Assembly (NCBI RefSeq): GCF_030269545.1
Contig: NZ_BSTN01000019.1
Coordinates: 49,012-113,011 of the forward strand
Direction of reading: 5' to 3'
DNA: 64,000 nucleotides
From: Actinomadura sp. NBRC 104425
Lineage (GTDB): Bacteria > Actinomycetota > Actinomycetes > Streptosporangiales > Streptosporangiaceae
Shown here: piece by piece, positions 51,360 through 60,195 of the stretch
Layout: each line of letters starts with the position of its first letter
How positions within the stretch are numbered: position 1 is the stretch's first letter
Position numbers and translations under genes: made by a program
The notes under the pieces: model-generated
What the model saw: the letters and a program-made list of their open reading frames with translations, nothing else
The model's database searches: none
What the model was told of the DNA's origin: nothing

Positions 51360-51872
51360 TCAGAGCTTTTTACCGCCCTGCGGCTTCTTCTTGCCGCTCG
51401 GGGCGCGTCCGCGGGGCGCCGCCGCGGCCTTCTCCCGCGGCCTGCCGGCGCTCTCGTCCGCCGCGCCCCGTTCACCGGAATCGCCGGAGGGCTGGTGGTC
51501 GTGGACGAGCCAGGCCGTGGTGGGCGGGCTGAGCAGGAGCACCAGCGCGGCCACGGCCACCAGGCCCAGCGGGACGGCCAGCCAGTACTGCCCGCTCTGC
51601 CACAGCGACCAGGCGACCGGCAGGGCGAACAGCTGCACCAGGACGCCGGGCGAGCGGCTCCAGCCGTCGCCGCGCAGCAGGCCGCGGGCGCAGCCCAGCA
51701 TGCCCGCGCCGGCGCCGAGCGCGATGACGGTCACGGCGATCGCGGTCGCCGGGTCCACCGCCGCGCCGATCACCGTCTCGTAGCCGGTGAACAGGCCGAA
51801 CCCGATCGCGGTGAGGCCCTCGGCGGCGACGAGGGCGGCGGCGCCGTGCACGGTGTTCAGACGCTTCGACAC
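51360..51872 (-). CDS. Integral membrane protein of unknown function
   Basis: A 170-residue protein with about four hydrophobic helices (AAALVAAEGLTAIGFGLFTG, AIAVTVIALGAGAGMLGCAR, VLVQLFALPVAWSLWQSGQY, LAVPLGLVAVAALVLLLSP) and a basic, disordered cytoplasmic tail (PREKAAAAPRGRAPSGKKK). The GTG at 51872 is the likely start. Mycobacteria carry a similar membrane protein in the same neighbourhood, close to a lipid kinase, whiB1 and pdtaS, so this block appears to be a conserved synteny. Function is unknown. Confidence 0.8.
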   Translation of the reverse strand: MSKRLNTVHGAAALVAAEGLTAIGFGLFTGYETVIGAAVDPATAIAVTVIALGAGAGMLGCARGLLRGDGWSRSPGVLVQLFALPVAWSLWQSGQYWLAVPLGLVAVAALVLLLSPPTTAWLVHDHQPSGDSGERGAADESAGRPREKAAAAPRGRAPSGKKKPQGGKKL

Positions 51873-51935
51873 AACCAGCAAGCCTATCCCCGGGCGCCGG
51901 CGCCCCCGTCCCCGAGCACGGATACGCTGAACGCC

Positions 51936-52877
51936 GTGCGCGCCATGCTCATCGCCAACCCCAAGGCGACCTCGACCACCCGGCGGGCCCGCGACATCCT
52001 GCTGCGGGCCTTCACCGGCGATCTGACCGTCGACCTCGCCGAGACGGCGCACCGCGGGCACGCCATGGAGCTGGCCCGCAAGGCCGCGCACGAGGGGTAC
52101 GCCCGGGTCGTGGTGCTCGGCGGCGACGGCACGGTCAACGAGGCCGTCAACGGGCTGCTGGCCGACGGGCCGTCCCCGGACCTGCCGGTGCTGGCCGTGG
52201 TGCCGTGCGGCAGCGCGAACGTGTTCGCCCGGGCGCTGGGCCTGCCGGGCGACCCGATCGGGGCGACCCGCCAGGTGCTGCAGGGGCTGCGGGCCGGGCG
52301 GCACCGCACGGTGGGCCTCGGCACGGCGAGCCTGCCCGGCGGCCCGGAACGGTATTTCACCTTCAACGCCGGGGTGGGGCTGGACGCGGAGGTCGTCCGC
52401 GAGGTCGAGCGGCAGCGCCGCAAGGGCGGCCGGGCGCCCGCGTCCCTGTACGTGCGGACGGCGATACGGCATTTCTTCACCGGGACGGACCGGAGGCGTC
52501 CGGCGCTGACCCTGGAGCAGGCGGGCCGCCCGGCGAAAGCCGGGCTGTTTCTGGCCTTTGTCTCCAACACCTCGCCGTGGACTTTCCTTGGACCGCTTCC
52601 GGTGAATCCGAGTCCGCGCGCCAACTTCAACAAGGGCCTGGACGTGTTCGCGATGCGGTCGCTGGAGGCGGGCCCGGCGCTGGCGACGGTGGCGCAGATG
52701 CTGGTGGCCCGGACCCGTCCCGTGCAGGGCCGCCACGTGGTGAACGTGCACGATGCGGCCGAGGTCACGCTGCGGGCGCCGCGGCCGGTGGCCTACCAGC
52801 TCGACGGCGACTACCTCGGCGAGACGCCGGCCATCACCTTCCGCGCCGTCCCGAAGGCGATACGCGTGGTCATATGA
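51936..52877 (+). CDS. Diacylglycerol kinase/lipid kinase family protein
   Basis: A 313-residue DAGK-catalytic-domain protein that phosphorylates a lipid or related alcohol with ATP. The nucleotide-binding motif is VVVLGGDGTVNEAVNGLL; LAVVPCGSANVFARALGLPG is the conserved G-x-N-x-F-A-R segment; FTFNAGVGLDAEVVREVE and the C-terminal YQLDGDYLGETPAITF contain the D-G-E-like motif. The GTG at 51936 starts IANPKA-type N-terminus (VRAMLIANPKATSTT). It lies beside whiB1 as in mycobacteria. The substrate is unknown. Confidence 0.9.
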   Translation: MRAMLIANPKATSTTRRARDILLRAFTGDLTVDLAETAHRGHAMELARKAAHEGYARVVVLGGDGTVNEAVNGLLADGPSPDLPVLAVVPCGSANVFARALGLPGDPIGATRQVLQGLRAGRHRTVGLGTASLPGGPERYFTFNAGVGLDAEVVREVERQRRKGGRAPASLYVRTAIRHFFTGTDRRRPALTLEQAGRPAKAGLFLAFVSNTSPWTFLGPLPVNPSPRANFNKGLDVFAMRSLEAGPALATVAQMLVARTRPVQGRHVVNVHDAAEVTLRAPRPVAYQLDGDYLGETPAITFRAVPKAIRVVI

Positions 52878-52948
52878 CGCCGGTCACGTCCGAGTTAACG
52901 GCAAAGCAACACCGCCGAACCATGGATGTGACACATACGACACTCATA

Positions 52949-52970
52949 CTTTGAGAAACGTTTCTCAAAG
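52949..52970. promoter_or_regulatory. 22-bp perfect palindrome upstream of whiB1
   Basis: CTTTGAGAAAC (52949-52959) is followed at once by its exact complement GTTTCTCAAAG. It lies 211 bases before the whiB1 start and 72 bases after the lipid kinase stop. TTCTCA within it and TACGCT 17 bases on (52985-52990) could be a promoter pair, in which case a bound protein would block or aid RNA polymerase. It lacks a T-run, so an operator is more likely than a terminator. Confidence 0.7.
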
Positions 52971-53180
52971 GTCTTGCGTCCCCCTACGCTGCCCTGACAC
53001 GCTCAAAGTGCGCCGCGACAGAGGCCCAGCGTCGTCAGCCTCGTGTTCGAGGAGCGCCACGCAAACGACCACCCCTGAACCCATCCCCCCTTCTGCGGCT
53101 CGGGGTGCTTCGCGAGACATGTGAATCAGTTCACAAGAATGTGGGGGCGATTCCTCCACGCTGACGAAGGAGTGGACCGC

Positions 53181-53441
53181 ATGGACTGGCGCCACCGCGC
53201 AGCCTGCCGTGACGTGGACCCCGAGCTGTTCTTCCCGATCGGCAACACCGGGCCCGCGCTTCTGCAGATCGAAGAGGCCAAGCAGGTATGCCGCCGCTGC
53301 GACGTCACCGACGCCTGCCTGCGCTGGGCGCTGGAGTCCGGCCAGGACGCCGGCGTGTGGGGCGGCATGAGCGAGGACGAGCGGCGCATCCTCAAGCGGC
53401 GCACCGCCCGCGCGCGGGCCCGCGCCAACGCCCGCGTCTGA
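53181..53441 (+). CDS. whiB1: WhiB family iron-sulfur regulator (WhiB1/WblE type)
   Basis: An 86-residue [4Fe-4S] Wbl protein. Ligand cysteines are Cys9, Cys37, Cys40 and Cys46 (AACRD, VCRRCDVTDAC), followed by the GVWGG turn (58-62) and a basic tail (LKRRTARARARANARV) for DNA contact. It matches WhiB1/WblE in size and sequence; those proteins bind the housekeeping sigma factor and respond to nitric oxide. The ATG at 53181 follows GAAGGAG by nine bases. It lies next to pdtaS in convergent orientation, as in Mycobacterium. Confidence 0.93.
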   Translation: MDWRHRAACRDVDPELFFPIGNTGPALLQIEEAKQVCRRCDVTDACLRWALESGQDAGVWGGMSEDERRILKRRTARARARANARV

Positions 53442-53526
53442 GCCGCCGCGAAATCACCTCCGTCTCCCCCGCCGACGCGCCGCCTTTGAACCTCCCGGTC
53501 GGAGAGCACCGCGCGTCCGCAGACTC

Positions 53527-53557
53527 CCGGCGCCCGCGGCATCGCCGCGGGCGCCGG
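53527..53557. terminator. Bidirectional terminator between whiB1 and pdtaS
   Basis: CCGGCGCCCGCGGC and GCCGCGGGCGCCGG form a perfect 14-bp stem with loop ATC between two convergent genes, 85 bases after whiB1 and 20 bases after pdtaS. Confidence 0.75.
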
Positions 53558-53577
53558 TCATTTCCCCGGAAGACCGC

Positions 53578-55203
53578 CTAGACCCCCTGGTCGGGCCGTC
53601 CCCGCAGCGACGACCTCCCGCCGTCGCGTCCCCGGCCGAGGCCGAGGTCCTTCAAGGCGGGACGCGCCGCCGCACCCCGGTCCCGCGCCGCCGGGCCGCG
53701 CGCCCCGGTCTGGTCGAGCGGGATGTCCACCAGCACCTCGGTGCCGCCGCCCTCGCGCCGCCCGAACTCCAGCCGTCCGCCCAGCTCGCCCACGATCAGC
53801 GTGCGGACGATCTGCAGCCCCAGGCTGTTGCTGCTCTCCACGTCGAAGTCGGCGGGCAGGCCCACCCCGTCGTCGGCGACCGTGACCGCCAGCCGCGGCC
53901 CGGTCTCGCCCGCCGCCTCCTGCCGCCGCGCGCTGACCTCCAGCGTCCCGAACCGGTTGGACAGGCCGTGCTCCAGGGCGTTCTGCAGCAGCTCGGTGAG
54001 CGCCATCGCCAGCGGGGTGGCGACCTCGGCGGGCAGCACCCCGAAGCTGCCGGTGCGCTTGGGCGTCACCCGCGCCTCCGGCGTGGACACCTCCCCCGCC
54101 ATGGTGATCACGCGGTCGGCGATGTCGTCGAAGTCGATCAGCTCGTCGGGGGTGAGCGACAGGGTCTCGTGGACGATCGCGATGGACCCGACCCGGCGCA
54201 CCGCCTCGTCCAGCGCGGCCCGCCCCTCGGGGATGCGCAGCCGCCGGGCCTGCAGCCGCAGCAGCGCCGCGACCGTCTGCAGGTTGTTCTTCACCCGGTG
54301 GTGGATCTCCCGGATGGTGGCGTCCTTGGTCATCAGCTCGCGGTCGCGCCAGCGCAGCTCGGTGACGTCGCGGCACAGCACGATCGCGCCGATCCGGGTG
54401 CCGCCCACCACCAGCGGGATGGTGCGCAGCTGCAGCACCGACCCGTGCGCCTCCACCTCCACCTCGCGCGGGGCGCGGCCGCTGAGCAGCACGCTCAGCG
54501 CCTCCTCCAGCGGCTCGCCGGTGTCGCACAGCTGGGTGGTGATCTCGCCGAGCACCTCGCCGACCAGGTCGGTGGGGAAGCCGAGCCGCCGGTAGGCCGA
54601 CTGCGCGTTCGGGCTGGCGTAGGTGACCCGCCCGGCCCGGTCCAGCCGGATCAGCCCGTCGCCGACGCGCGGCGCGCGCACCAGGTTGGGCTCCTCCCCC
54701 GGCACCGGGAACCGGCCCTCGGAGATCATCTGGGCCAGGTCGCTGGCGCTCTGCAGGTAGGTCAGCTCCAGGCGGCTCGGGGTGCGGGCCGAGCTGAGGT
54801 TGGTGCTGCGCTGGATGACGCCGAGCATCTTCGCCCCGCGCCGCACCGGGATCGACTCCTCCCGGACGGGGATGCCGCTGCCCCACTCCGGGTCGCCCTC
54901 GCGGACGATGCGCCGCTCGCGCCAGGCCACGTCGATCAGGCCGCGGCGTCCGCTGCGCACGATCCGGCCGACCAGGTCCTCGGGGTAGGCGGTGGGGCCG
55001 GTGGTGGGGCGCATCTGCGCGATCGCCACCCACGACGACGGCACCGGGCCCTCCTCCGCCGACCGCAGCGGCACCCACAGCAGCAGGTCGGCGAACGACA
55101 GGTCCGCCAGCAGCTGCCAGTCCGACACCAGGGCGTGCAGCCACTCCAGGTCGGTGTCGGTGAGGTCGGTGTGGTCGCGTACCAGGTCGGTCAAGGTGGG
55201 CAC
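53578..55203 (-). CDS. pdtaS: PdtaS-type sensor histidine kinase
   Basis: A 541-residue soluble HisKA_2 kinase. The N-terminal GAF-like domain starts LTDLVRDHTDLTDTDLEWLH and includes LLADLSFADLLLWVPLRSA; a PAS domain follows at about 190-300. The HisKA_2 box is IREIHHRVKNNLQTVAALLR (His in EIHHRVKNN), and the ATPase has LTELLQNALEHGL and VADDGVGLPADF. Mycobacterial PdtaS works with the RNA-binding antiterminator PdtaR, which is not in this window, in copper/NO-type sensing. The GTG at 55203 has GGAG ahead of it. The last 45 residues are basic and disordered, beyond the usual end. Confidence 0.92.
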   Translation of the reverse strand: MPTLTDLVRDHTDLTDTDLEWLHALVSDWQLLADLSFADLLLWVPLRSAEEGPVPSSWVAIAQMRPTTGPTAYPEDLVGRIVRSGRRGLIDVAWRERRIVREGDPEWGSGIPVREESIPVRRGAKMLGVIQRSTNLSSARTPSRLELTYLQSASDLAQMISEGRFPVPGEEPNLVRAPRVGDGLIRLDRAGRVTYASPNAQSAYRRLGFPTDLVGEVLGEITTQLCDTGEPLEEALSVLLSGRAPREVEVEAHGSVLQLRTIPLVVGGTRIGAIVLCRDVTELRWRDRELMTKDATIREIHHRVKNNLQTVAALLRLQARRLRIPEGRAALDEAVRRVGSIAIVHETLSLTPDELIDFDDIADRVITMAGEVSTPEARVTPKRTGSFGVLPAEVATPLAMALTELLQNALEHGLSNRFGTLEVSARRQEAAGETGPRLAVTVADDGVGLPADFDVESSNSLGLQIVRTLIVGELGGRLEFGRREGGGTEVLVDIPLDQTGARGPAARDRGAAARPALKDLGLGRGRDGGRSSLRGRPDQGV

Positions 55204-55298
55204 GGCTCCATCATCGCCGATGCCGGGGACCGCCCCGTCCACCCCCGGCACGTCCCCCGCCGACGGGGGCCGGGCACAGGACCTGGCAAGATCTGGTC

Positions 55299-56468
55299 AT
55301 GGCACCTGATCCCCTGGAGCGGCTGCGCGCCGCCGCCGCCCGCCGCGAGCGGGCGGGGCTGCGGCGGAGCCTGCGGCCCCGGACCGCCGACCACGACGGC
55401 CTCATCGACCTGGCGTCCAACGACTATCTGGGGCTGTCGCGCGACCCGCGCCTGATCGAGGGCGCGGTCGCGGCGGCGCGCGCCTGGGGCACCGGGGCCA
55501 CCGGGTCCCGGCTGGTGACCGGCACGACGCGGCTGCACGCCGAGCTGGACGAGCGGCTGGCCGCGTTCACCGCAAGCGCCGCCGGGCTGGTGTTCTCCTC
55601 CGGCTTCATGGCCAACCTCGGCGCGGTGGCGGGGCTGGGCGGCCCCGGGGTGCTGGTGGTGTCCGACCAGGTCAACCACGCCTCGATCATCGACGCCTGC
55701 CGGCTGTCGCGGTCCCGGGTGGCGGTCGTCCCGCACCGCGACGTCGGCGCCGTGGAGGCGGTGCTCGCCGACCGGGAGGAGGAGCACGCCCTGGTCGTCA
55801 CCGACGCGGTCTTCTCCGTGGCCGGCGACCTGGCGCCGCTGCGCGAGCTGCACCGGGCGGCCCACGCGCACGGGGCGCTGCTGGTGGTGGACGAGGCGCA
55901 CTCCCTGGGCGTGGTCGGCGACGGGGGACGCGGCGCCGTGCACGCCGCGGGCCTGGCCGGGGAGCCGGACGTGGTGCTCACCGTCACCCTGTCCAAGTCG
56001 CTGGGCGCGCAGGGCGGCGCGGTGCTCGGCGCCCCCGAGGTCGTCCAGACGCTCGTCGACACCGGACGTTCCATGATCTTCGATACGGGGCTGGCGCCGC
56101 CCGCGGTGGGGGCCGCGCTGGCCGCCCTGGACGTGCTGGCCGCCGAACCGGACCTGCCCGCCCGCGCCCGCGGCATGGCCCGCCGGATCGCCGCGACGGC
56201 CGCCGAGCTGGGGCTGGAGACCACCGCCGAGCCCGCCGCCGCCGTGGTGCCGGTGGTGCTGGGCGAGCCGCTGACGGCGGTGCGCGGCCAGGAGATCTGC
56301 GCGCGGCACGGCGCCCGCGTCGGCTGCTTTAGGCCCCCGTCGGTGCCGAAGGGGCAGGCGTGCCTGCGCGTCACCGCCCGAGCCACCCTCGACGAGTCCG
56401 ACCTCACAACGCTAGAACGGGCCCTGAAAGATGTCGCCGCGTCGGCCACCCGTACCCTTCACACATAA
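55299..56468 (+). CDS. bioF: 8-amino-7-oxononanoate synthase
   Basis: A 389-residue PLP enzyme that joins pimeloyl-ACP/CoA with alanine in biotin synthesis. Key parts are LIDLASNDYLGLSRDPRLIE, GTGATGSRLVTGTTRLHAEL, VDEAHSLGVVG (Asp and His near PLP) and the PLP lysine in LTVTLSKSLGAQGGA. Length and motifs are complete. The ATG at 55299 lacks a strong ribosome-binding site. dasR follows after 36 bases on the same strand, while bioB and bioD are convergent beyond it. No bioA is in this window. Confidence 0.92.
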   Translation: MAPDPLERLRAAAARRERAGLRRSLRPRTADHDGLIDLASNDYLGLSRDPRLIEGAVAAARAWGTGATGSRLVTGTTRLHAELDERLAAFTASAAGLVFSSGFMANLGAVAGLGGPGVLVVSDQVNHASIIDACRLSRSRVAVVPHRDVGAVEAVLADREEEHALVVTDAVFSVAGDLAPLRELHRAAHAHGALLVVDEAHSLGVVGDGGRGAVHAAGLAGEPDVVLTVTLSKSLGAQGGAVLGAPEVVQTLVDTGRSMIFDTGLAPPAVGAALAALDVLAAEPDLPARARGMARRIAATAAELGLETTAEPAAAVVPVVLGEPLTAVRGQEICARHGARVGCFRPPSVPKGQACLRVTARATLDESDLTTLERALKDVAASATRTLHT

Positions 56469-56504
56469 CATCGGGGAAACCCATGATGAACGTGAGGAGA
56501 GACC

Positions 56505-57305
56505 GTGACGGAGGTCAGGGGCGGGCCCCGGCACGGGGGCGGCTACAGAGCCGATCGGGCACCACTCAGCGACATCGGCCGGCACCACTCGGCCAACGCA
56601 CCGCGCATTCCGAAGTACTACAAGCTCAAGGAACTGCTCGTCGAGCTGATCCAGTCCCTGCCTCCCGGTAGCCCGCTCCCGCCGGAGCGGACCCTCGCCG
56701 AGAAGTACGAGACCTCCCGCACCACGGTCCGCCAGGCGCTGGCCGAACTGGTCGTCGAGGGGCGGCTGCAGCGCATCCAGGGGAAGGGCACCTTCGTCGC
56801 CAAGCCGAAGGTCGCCCAGGAGCTGCAGCTGGTCAGCTACACCGAGGACATGCGGCACAAGGGCCTGCGGCCCGAGACCCGCATCCTGGAGATCGGCTAT
56901 GTCAGCGCCGACGAGCGCCTGGCCGGCCTGCTCGGCATCCGGACGGGGGGCCGGGTGCTGCGCATCCACCGGCTCCGGCTGGCCGACGGGGAGGCCATGT
57001 CGATCGACACCTCGCACCTGCCGGCCCGCCGCTTTCCGGGCCTGCGCCGCGAGCTGCCGCGGCACCGTTCGCTGTACGAGACGCTGGCCACCGCCTACGA
57101 CGTCCACCTCGCCGAGGCCGAGGAGACCATCGAGACGGTGCTGGCGACCCCGCACGACGCCCAGCTGCTGGGCGTGGACGTGGGCCTGCCGATGCTGCTG
57201 CTGTCCCGGCACGCTCTGGACGACACCGGCCAGCCGGTCGAGTTCGCCCAGAGCCTCTACCGGGGCGACCGCTACAAGTTCATCACCCGCCTCAAACGGA
57301 ACTGA
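56505..57305 (+). CDS. dasR: GntR/HutC family regulator, DasR orthologue
   Basis: A 266-residue GntR-family regulator. The winged helix (about 35-105) has PKYYKLKELLVELIQSLPPG, LPPERTLAEKYETSRTTVRQ and ALAELVVEGRLQRIQGKGTF. The effector domain (UTRA) includes QLVSYTEDMRHKGLRPETRI and YDVHLAEAEETIETVLATPH, DVGLPMLLLSRHALD and RGDRYKFITRLKR. The match to Streptomyces DasR, which is freed from DNA by GlcN-6-P and controls GlcNAc uptake, chitin use and antibiotic genes, is strong. The GTG at 56505 has GAGGAGAG. Its place among biotin genes is unusual. Confidence 0.9.
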   Translation: MTEVRGGPRHGGGYRADRAPLSDIGRHHSANAPRIPKYYKLKELLVELIQSLPPGSPLPPERTLAEKYETSRTTVRQALAELVVEGRLQRIQGKGTFVAKPKVAQELQLVSYTEDMRHKGLRPETRILEIGYVSADERLAGLLGIRTGGRVLRIHRLRLADGEAMSIDTSHLPARRFPGLRRELPRHRSLYETLATAYDVHLAEAEETIETVLATPHDAQLLGVDVGLPMLLLSRHALDDTGQPVEFAQSLYRGDRYKFITRLKRN

Positions 57306-57344
57306 AGCGGTCGCCCCGTACGCGTGCGGGTCGGCCCGCGCAGG

Positions 57345-58340
57345 TCAGAGGGTCTGGGAGAGGGCCTTGATGGGCATCTGCAGCTCGTCGAGCAGGGCCA
57401 GGTCCTGGGCGGCGGGGCGGCCCAGAGTGGTCAGGTAGTTGCCGACGATGATGGCGTTGATGCCGCCCAGCATGCCGTCGCGGGTGCCCAGGTCGCCCAG
57501 GGTCAGCTCGCGGCCGCCCGCGTAGCGCAGGATCGTGCGCGGCAGCGCCAGCCGGAACGCGCCGATCGTCTTGAGCGCCTCGGTGCCCTCCACCAGCGGA
57601 CGGTCGGCGAACGGGGTGCCCGGACGCGGCGCCAGGAAGTTCAGCGGCACCTCGTCCGGCTCCAGCTCGGCCAGCTGCCCGGCGAACTCGGCACGCTGCT
57701 CGACGGTCTCGCCCATGCCGATGATGCCGCCGCAGCACAGCTCCATGCCCGCCTCCTTGACCATGAGGCAGGTCTCCCAGCGCTCCTCCCACGAGTGCGT
57801 GGTGACCACGTTGGGGAAGTGGGAGCGGGCGGTCTCCAGGTTGTGGTTGTAGCGGTGCACGCCCATCTCGACCAGCTCGTCCACCTGGGCCCGGGTGAGC
57901 ATGCCCAGCGAGCAGGCGATGTTGATGTCGACGGCGTCGTTGATGGCCTTGATCCCCTCGCGGACCTGCGCCATCAGCCGCTCGTCCGGGCCGCGCACGG
58001 CCGCGACGATGCAGAACTCGGTGGCGCCGGTGCGGGCGGTGTCCTTGGCCGCCTCCACCAGCTCGGGGATGTTCAGCCACACCGACCGCACCGGGGACTC
58101 GAACCGGCCCGACTGCGAGCAGAAGTGGCAGTCCTCGGGGCAGCCGCCGGTCTTCAGCGAGACGATCCCCTCGACCTCGACCTCCGGCCCGCACCAGCGC
58201 ATCCGGACCTCGTGCGCCAGCGCCAGCAGGTCGGAGATCCGCTCGTCGGGCAGCGTCAGGCACTCCAGGGCCTGCTCGGCGGACAGCCCCCGGCCCTCCT
58301 CCAGCACCTGGCGGCGGGCGACCTCAAGGATGTCGGTCAC
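57345..58340 (-). CDS. bioB: Biotin synthase
   Basis: A 331-residue radical SAM enzyme that inserts sulfur into dethiobiotin. The radical SAM motif is GGCPEDCHFC (Cys67, Cys71, Cys74), and family parts include LVEAAKDTARTGATEF, CSLGMLTRAQVDELVEMGVH and CCGGIIGMGETVEQRAEF, with Cys and Arg residues of the auxiliary cluster region. In actinobacteria of this type the auxiliary cluster depends on the helper BsaP, whose gene is at 60.3 kb. It lies 75 bases after bioD on the same strand. Confidence 0.94.
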   Translation of the reverse strand: MTDILEVARRQVLEEGRGLSAEQALECLTLPDERISDLLALAHEVRMRWCGPEVEVEGIVSLKTGGCPEDCHFCSQSGRFESPVRSVWLNIPELVEAAKDTARTGATEFCIVAAVRGPDERLMAQVREGIKAINDAVDINIACSLGMLTRAQVDELVEMGVHRYNHNLETARSHFPNVVTTHSWEERWETCLMVKEAGMELCCGGIIGMGETVEQRAEFAGQLAELEPDEVPLNFLAPRPGTPFADRPLVEGTEALKTIGAFRLALPRTILRYAGGRELTLGDLGTRDGMLGGINAIIVGNYLTTLGRPAAQDLALLDELQMPIKALSQTL

Positions 58341-58415
58341 GGACCCCTACCTTCCTTCCTGGGTTGACGCGGTGTTCGTGCTCGGGGAGGACATCGGCTC
58401 GCAGAAGCCGGGCGG

Positions 58416-59141
58416 TCAGGGGACGGCGGTGCCCTGGGCGCCGCGGAACGCGGCCGGGTCGAAGGAGCCGCCGAACACCGGGGCCAGCGCGCGGTGCGCG
58501 GCCACCAGGAACTCGGCCGGGTCGAGGGCGCCCGCGCCCGCGGGCACCGCCCCGGCCAGCGGCCGGGCCGAGATGGTCTCCAGGTCCGGCACGTTGCTGC
58601 GCATCGCCAGGTCCGGCTTGTCGGGCCACTCCCCGATCACCACGCCGGCGGGCTGCACGCCGCGGTGCGCCATCGCCTCCAGGGTCAGCGCGGTGTGGTT
58701 GAGGGTGCCGAGGTCGGGCCGGGTCACCACGACGGCGGGGGCACCCAGCCAGCGGGCCAGGTCGGCGACGGTGGTGCCCTCCTCGTCGTAGCGGACCAGC
58801 AGCCCGCCCGCGCCCTCCACCAGCACCAGGCGGCGGGTCTCGGCCAGCTCGCGGATACGGCCCGCCACCTCCGACAGCGCCACCGGCGGCAGCCCGGAGC
58901 GGCGGGCGGCCGCGGCCGGGGACAGCGCGTCCGGGAAACGGGCGAACTCGTGCAGGTCGTCCACGCCCGCCAGACGCCGCACGACGTCCAGGTCGCCGGG
59001 TTCGCCGAGCCGCACGCCGGTCTGCGCGGGCTTGACCACGGCGACCGACGACCCGCGGGCGGCGGCCAGCGCGGCCAGCGCCGCGGTCACGATCGTCTTG
59101 CCGACGCCCGTACCGGTTCCGGTCACCACGAGCACACTCAC
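58416..59141 (-). CDS. bioD: Dethiobiotin synthetase
   Basis: A 241-residue P-loop ATPase that forms the ureido ring of dethiobiotin from DAPA and CO2. It has TGTGTGVGKTIVTAAL (Walker A), VKPAQTGVR, and VEGAGGLLVRYDEEG with the conserved Glu-Gly-Ala-Gly-Gly. The GTG at 59141 (VSVLVVTGTG) is the likely start, with AGGG eight bases ahead. The gene is upstream of bioB. The residues for nucleotide binding (RSNVPDL near the end) are recognisable. The C-terminus is normal. Confidence 0.92.
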   Translation of the reverse strand: MSVLVVTGTGTGVGKTIVTAALAALAAARGSSVAVVKPAQTGVRLGEPGDLDVVRRLAGVDDLHEFARFPDALSPAAAARRSGLPPVALSEVAGRIRELAETRRLVLVEGAGGLLVRYDEEGTTVADLARWLGAPAVVVTRPDLGTLNHTALTLEAMAHRGVQPAGVVIGEWPDKPDLAMRSNVPDLETISARPLAGAVPAGAGALDPAEFLVAAHRALAPVFGGSFDPAAFRGAQGTAVP

Positions 59142-59585
59142 GACCGGCACCCTAGCGCGGGCCGCTCCGGCGGCGCCCTCGCCGAATTCCACAGTCTTGG
59201 CCAGGGGAATTTGTACGCGGGTTCGCGCGCATACCTCCGGAATGCCCCGGAATCCCCCGGAACCCGGCGATGGTGCCGCGTCCGAGCACGATCGCCCCGG
59301 GGCCGGCAGGTCATGGACGCCATGGCCCTGGAGATCACCATGAGGACCGCGCGCACCCGGGTGGTTCTGCCCGAGGAGCACGACGGCCCGGTGACGCGGT
59401 TCGCCGCGTCCGATTTCGTATGGATCCGATTCGTCCGGCACCGTCTGGCGCAGCGGCGCACACCTGTTCTCCGTCCGCTTCCGGCCGCTGCCGCCCGACG
59501 AGACGGCCTGCGCGGACATCGCCCGCCTCTGACTCCGGGCATACCCTGTGGCGCGGATCCGATCGACCCCCAGGGAGCACCACAG
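59142..59585. other. Intergenic region between bioD and the GNAT gene
   Basis: About 444 bases between divergent genes. A frame beginning ATG at 59313 (MDAMALEITMRTARTRVVLP) is open into the GNAT gene, but it has no recognisable domain and a poor start context. A CATACCCT word at 59540 could be a -10 element for the GNAT gene. No operator such as a BirA/BioQ site was recognised. Confidence 0.4.
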
Positions 59586-60098
59586 GTGGCAGAGACGTCG
59601 GTTGTGCGCGGCCCGGTGACGGTGCGGCCCGCCCGCCCGGACGAGCACGATCTCGTGGGCGAGCTGACCGTCGAGGTCTACGTCGGCGGCGGGCTGGTCG
59701 CGCCCGACTCCGGGTACGTGCCCGAACTGCGCGACGCCCGCGCCCGCGCCGAGGACACCGAGCTGCTCGTGGCCGAGCTCGCCGGCGAGGTGGTGGGCTC
59801 GGTTGCGTACTGCCCGCCCGGCAGCCGGTACGCGGCGCTCGCCGGCGTGGACGAGGCCGAGTTCCGCATGCTGGCCGTCGTGGAGCGGGCGCGCGGCCGG
59901 GGTGTGGGCCGCGCCCTGGTCGAGGCGTGCCTGGACCGCGCCCGCGCGGCGGGGCTGTCCGGGCTGCGGCTGGTCACGCAGCACAACATGCCGGCGGCCC
60001 ACCGCCTGTACGAGCGGATGGGCTTTCGCCGGACGCCCGAGCGCGACTGGACCCTGGAGTCCGGGAAAGAGCTGCTCGCCTACCACATGCCGCTGTGA
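59586..60098 (+). CDS. GNAT family N-acetyltransferase
   Basis: A 170-residue GNAT protein. It opens VTVRPARPDEHDLVGELTVE and has FRMLAVVERARGRGVGRALV with the acetyl-CoA loop RGRGVG, then ACLDRARAAGLSGLRLVTQH and AAHRLYERMGFRRTPERDW, with the conserved Tyr. The GTG at 59586 has GGGAG eleven bases ahead. The acceptor is not known. It is embedded in the biotin neighbourhood, but no link to biotin is apparent. The longer open frame to the left is not supported. Confidence 0.87.
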   Translation: MAETSVVRGPVTVRPARPDEHDLVGELTVEVYVGGGLVAPDSGYVPELRDARARAEDTELLVAELAGEVVGSVAYCPPGSRYAALAGVDEAEFRMLAVVERARGRGVGRALVEACLDRARAAGLSGLRLVTQHNMPAAHRLYERMGFRRTPERDWTLESGKELLAYHMPL

Positions 60099-60195
60099 CG
60101 GGCATGCCGCCGCGGCCGCGGGCGCCGCGGCGGACCCGGTCGCGTCAGGTCACGTCAGGGCGGCTCAGGTCGCGGCGGGGCAGGTCGCGGCGGGG

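Noticed and set aside
59313..59585. Upstream extension or separate small gene before the GNAT gene
   Set aside because: No domain, poor start context; a good ribosome-binding site precedes the GTG at 59586.
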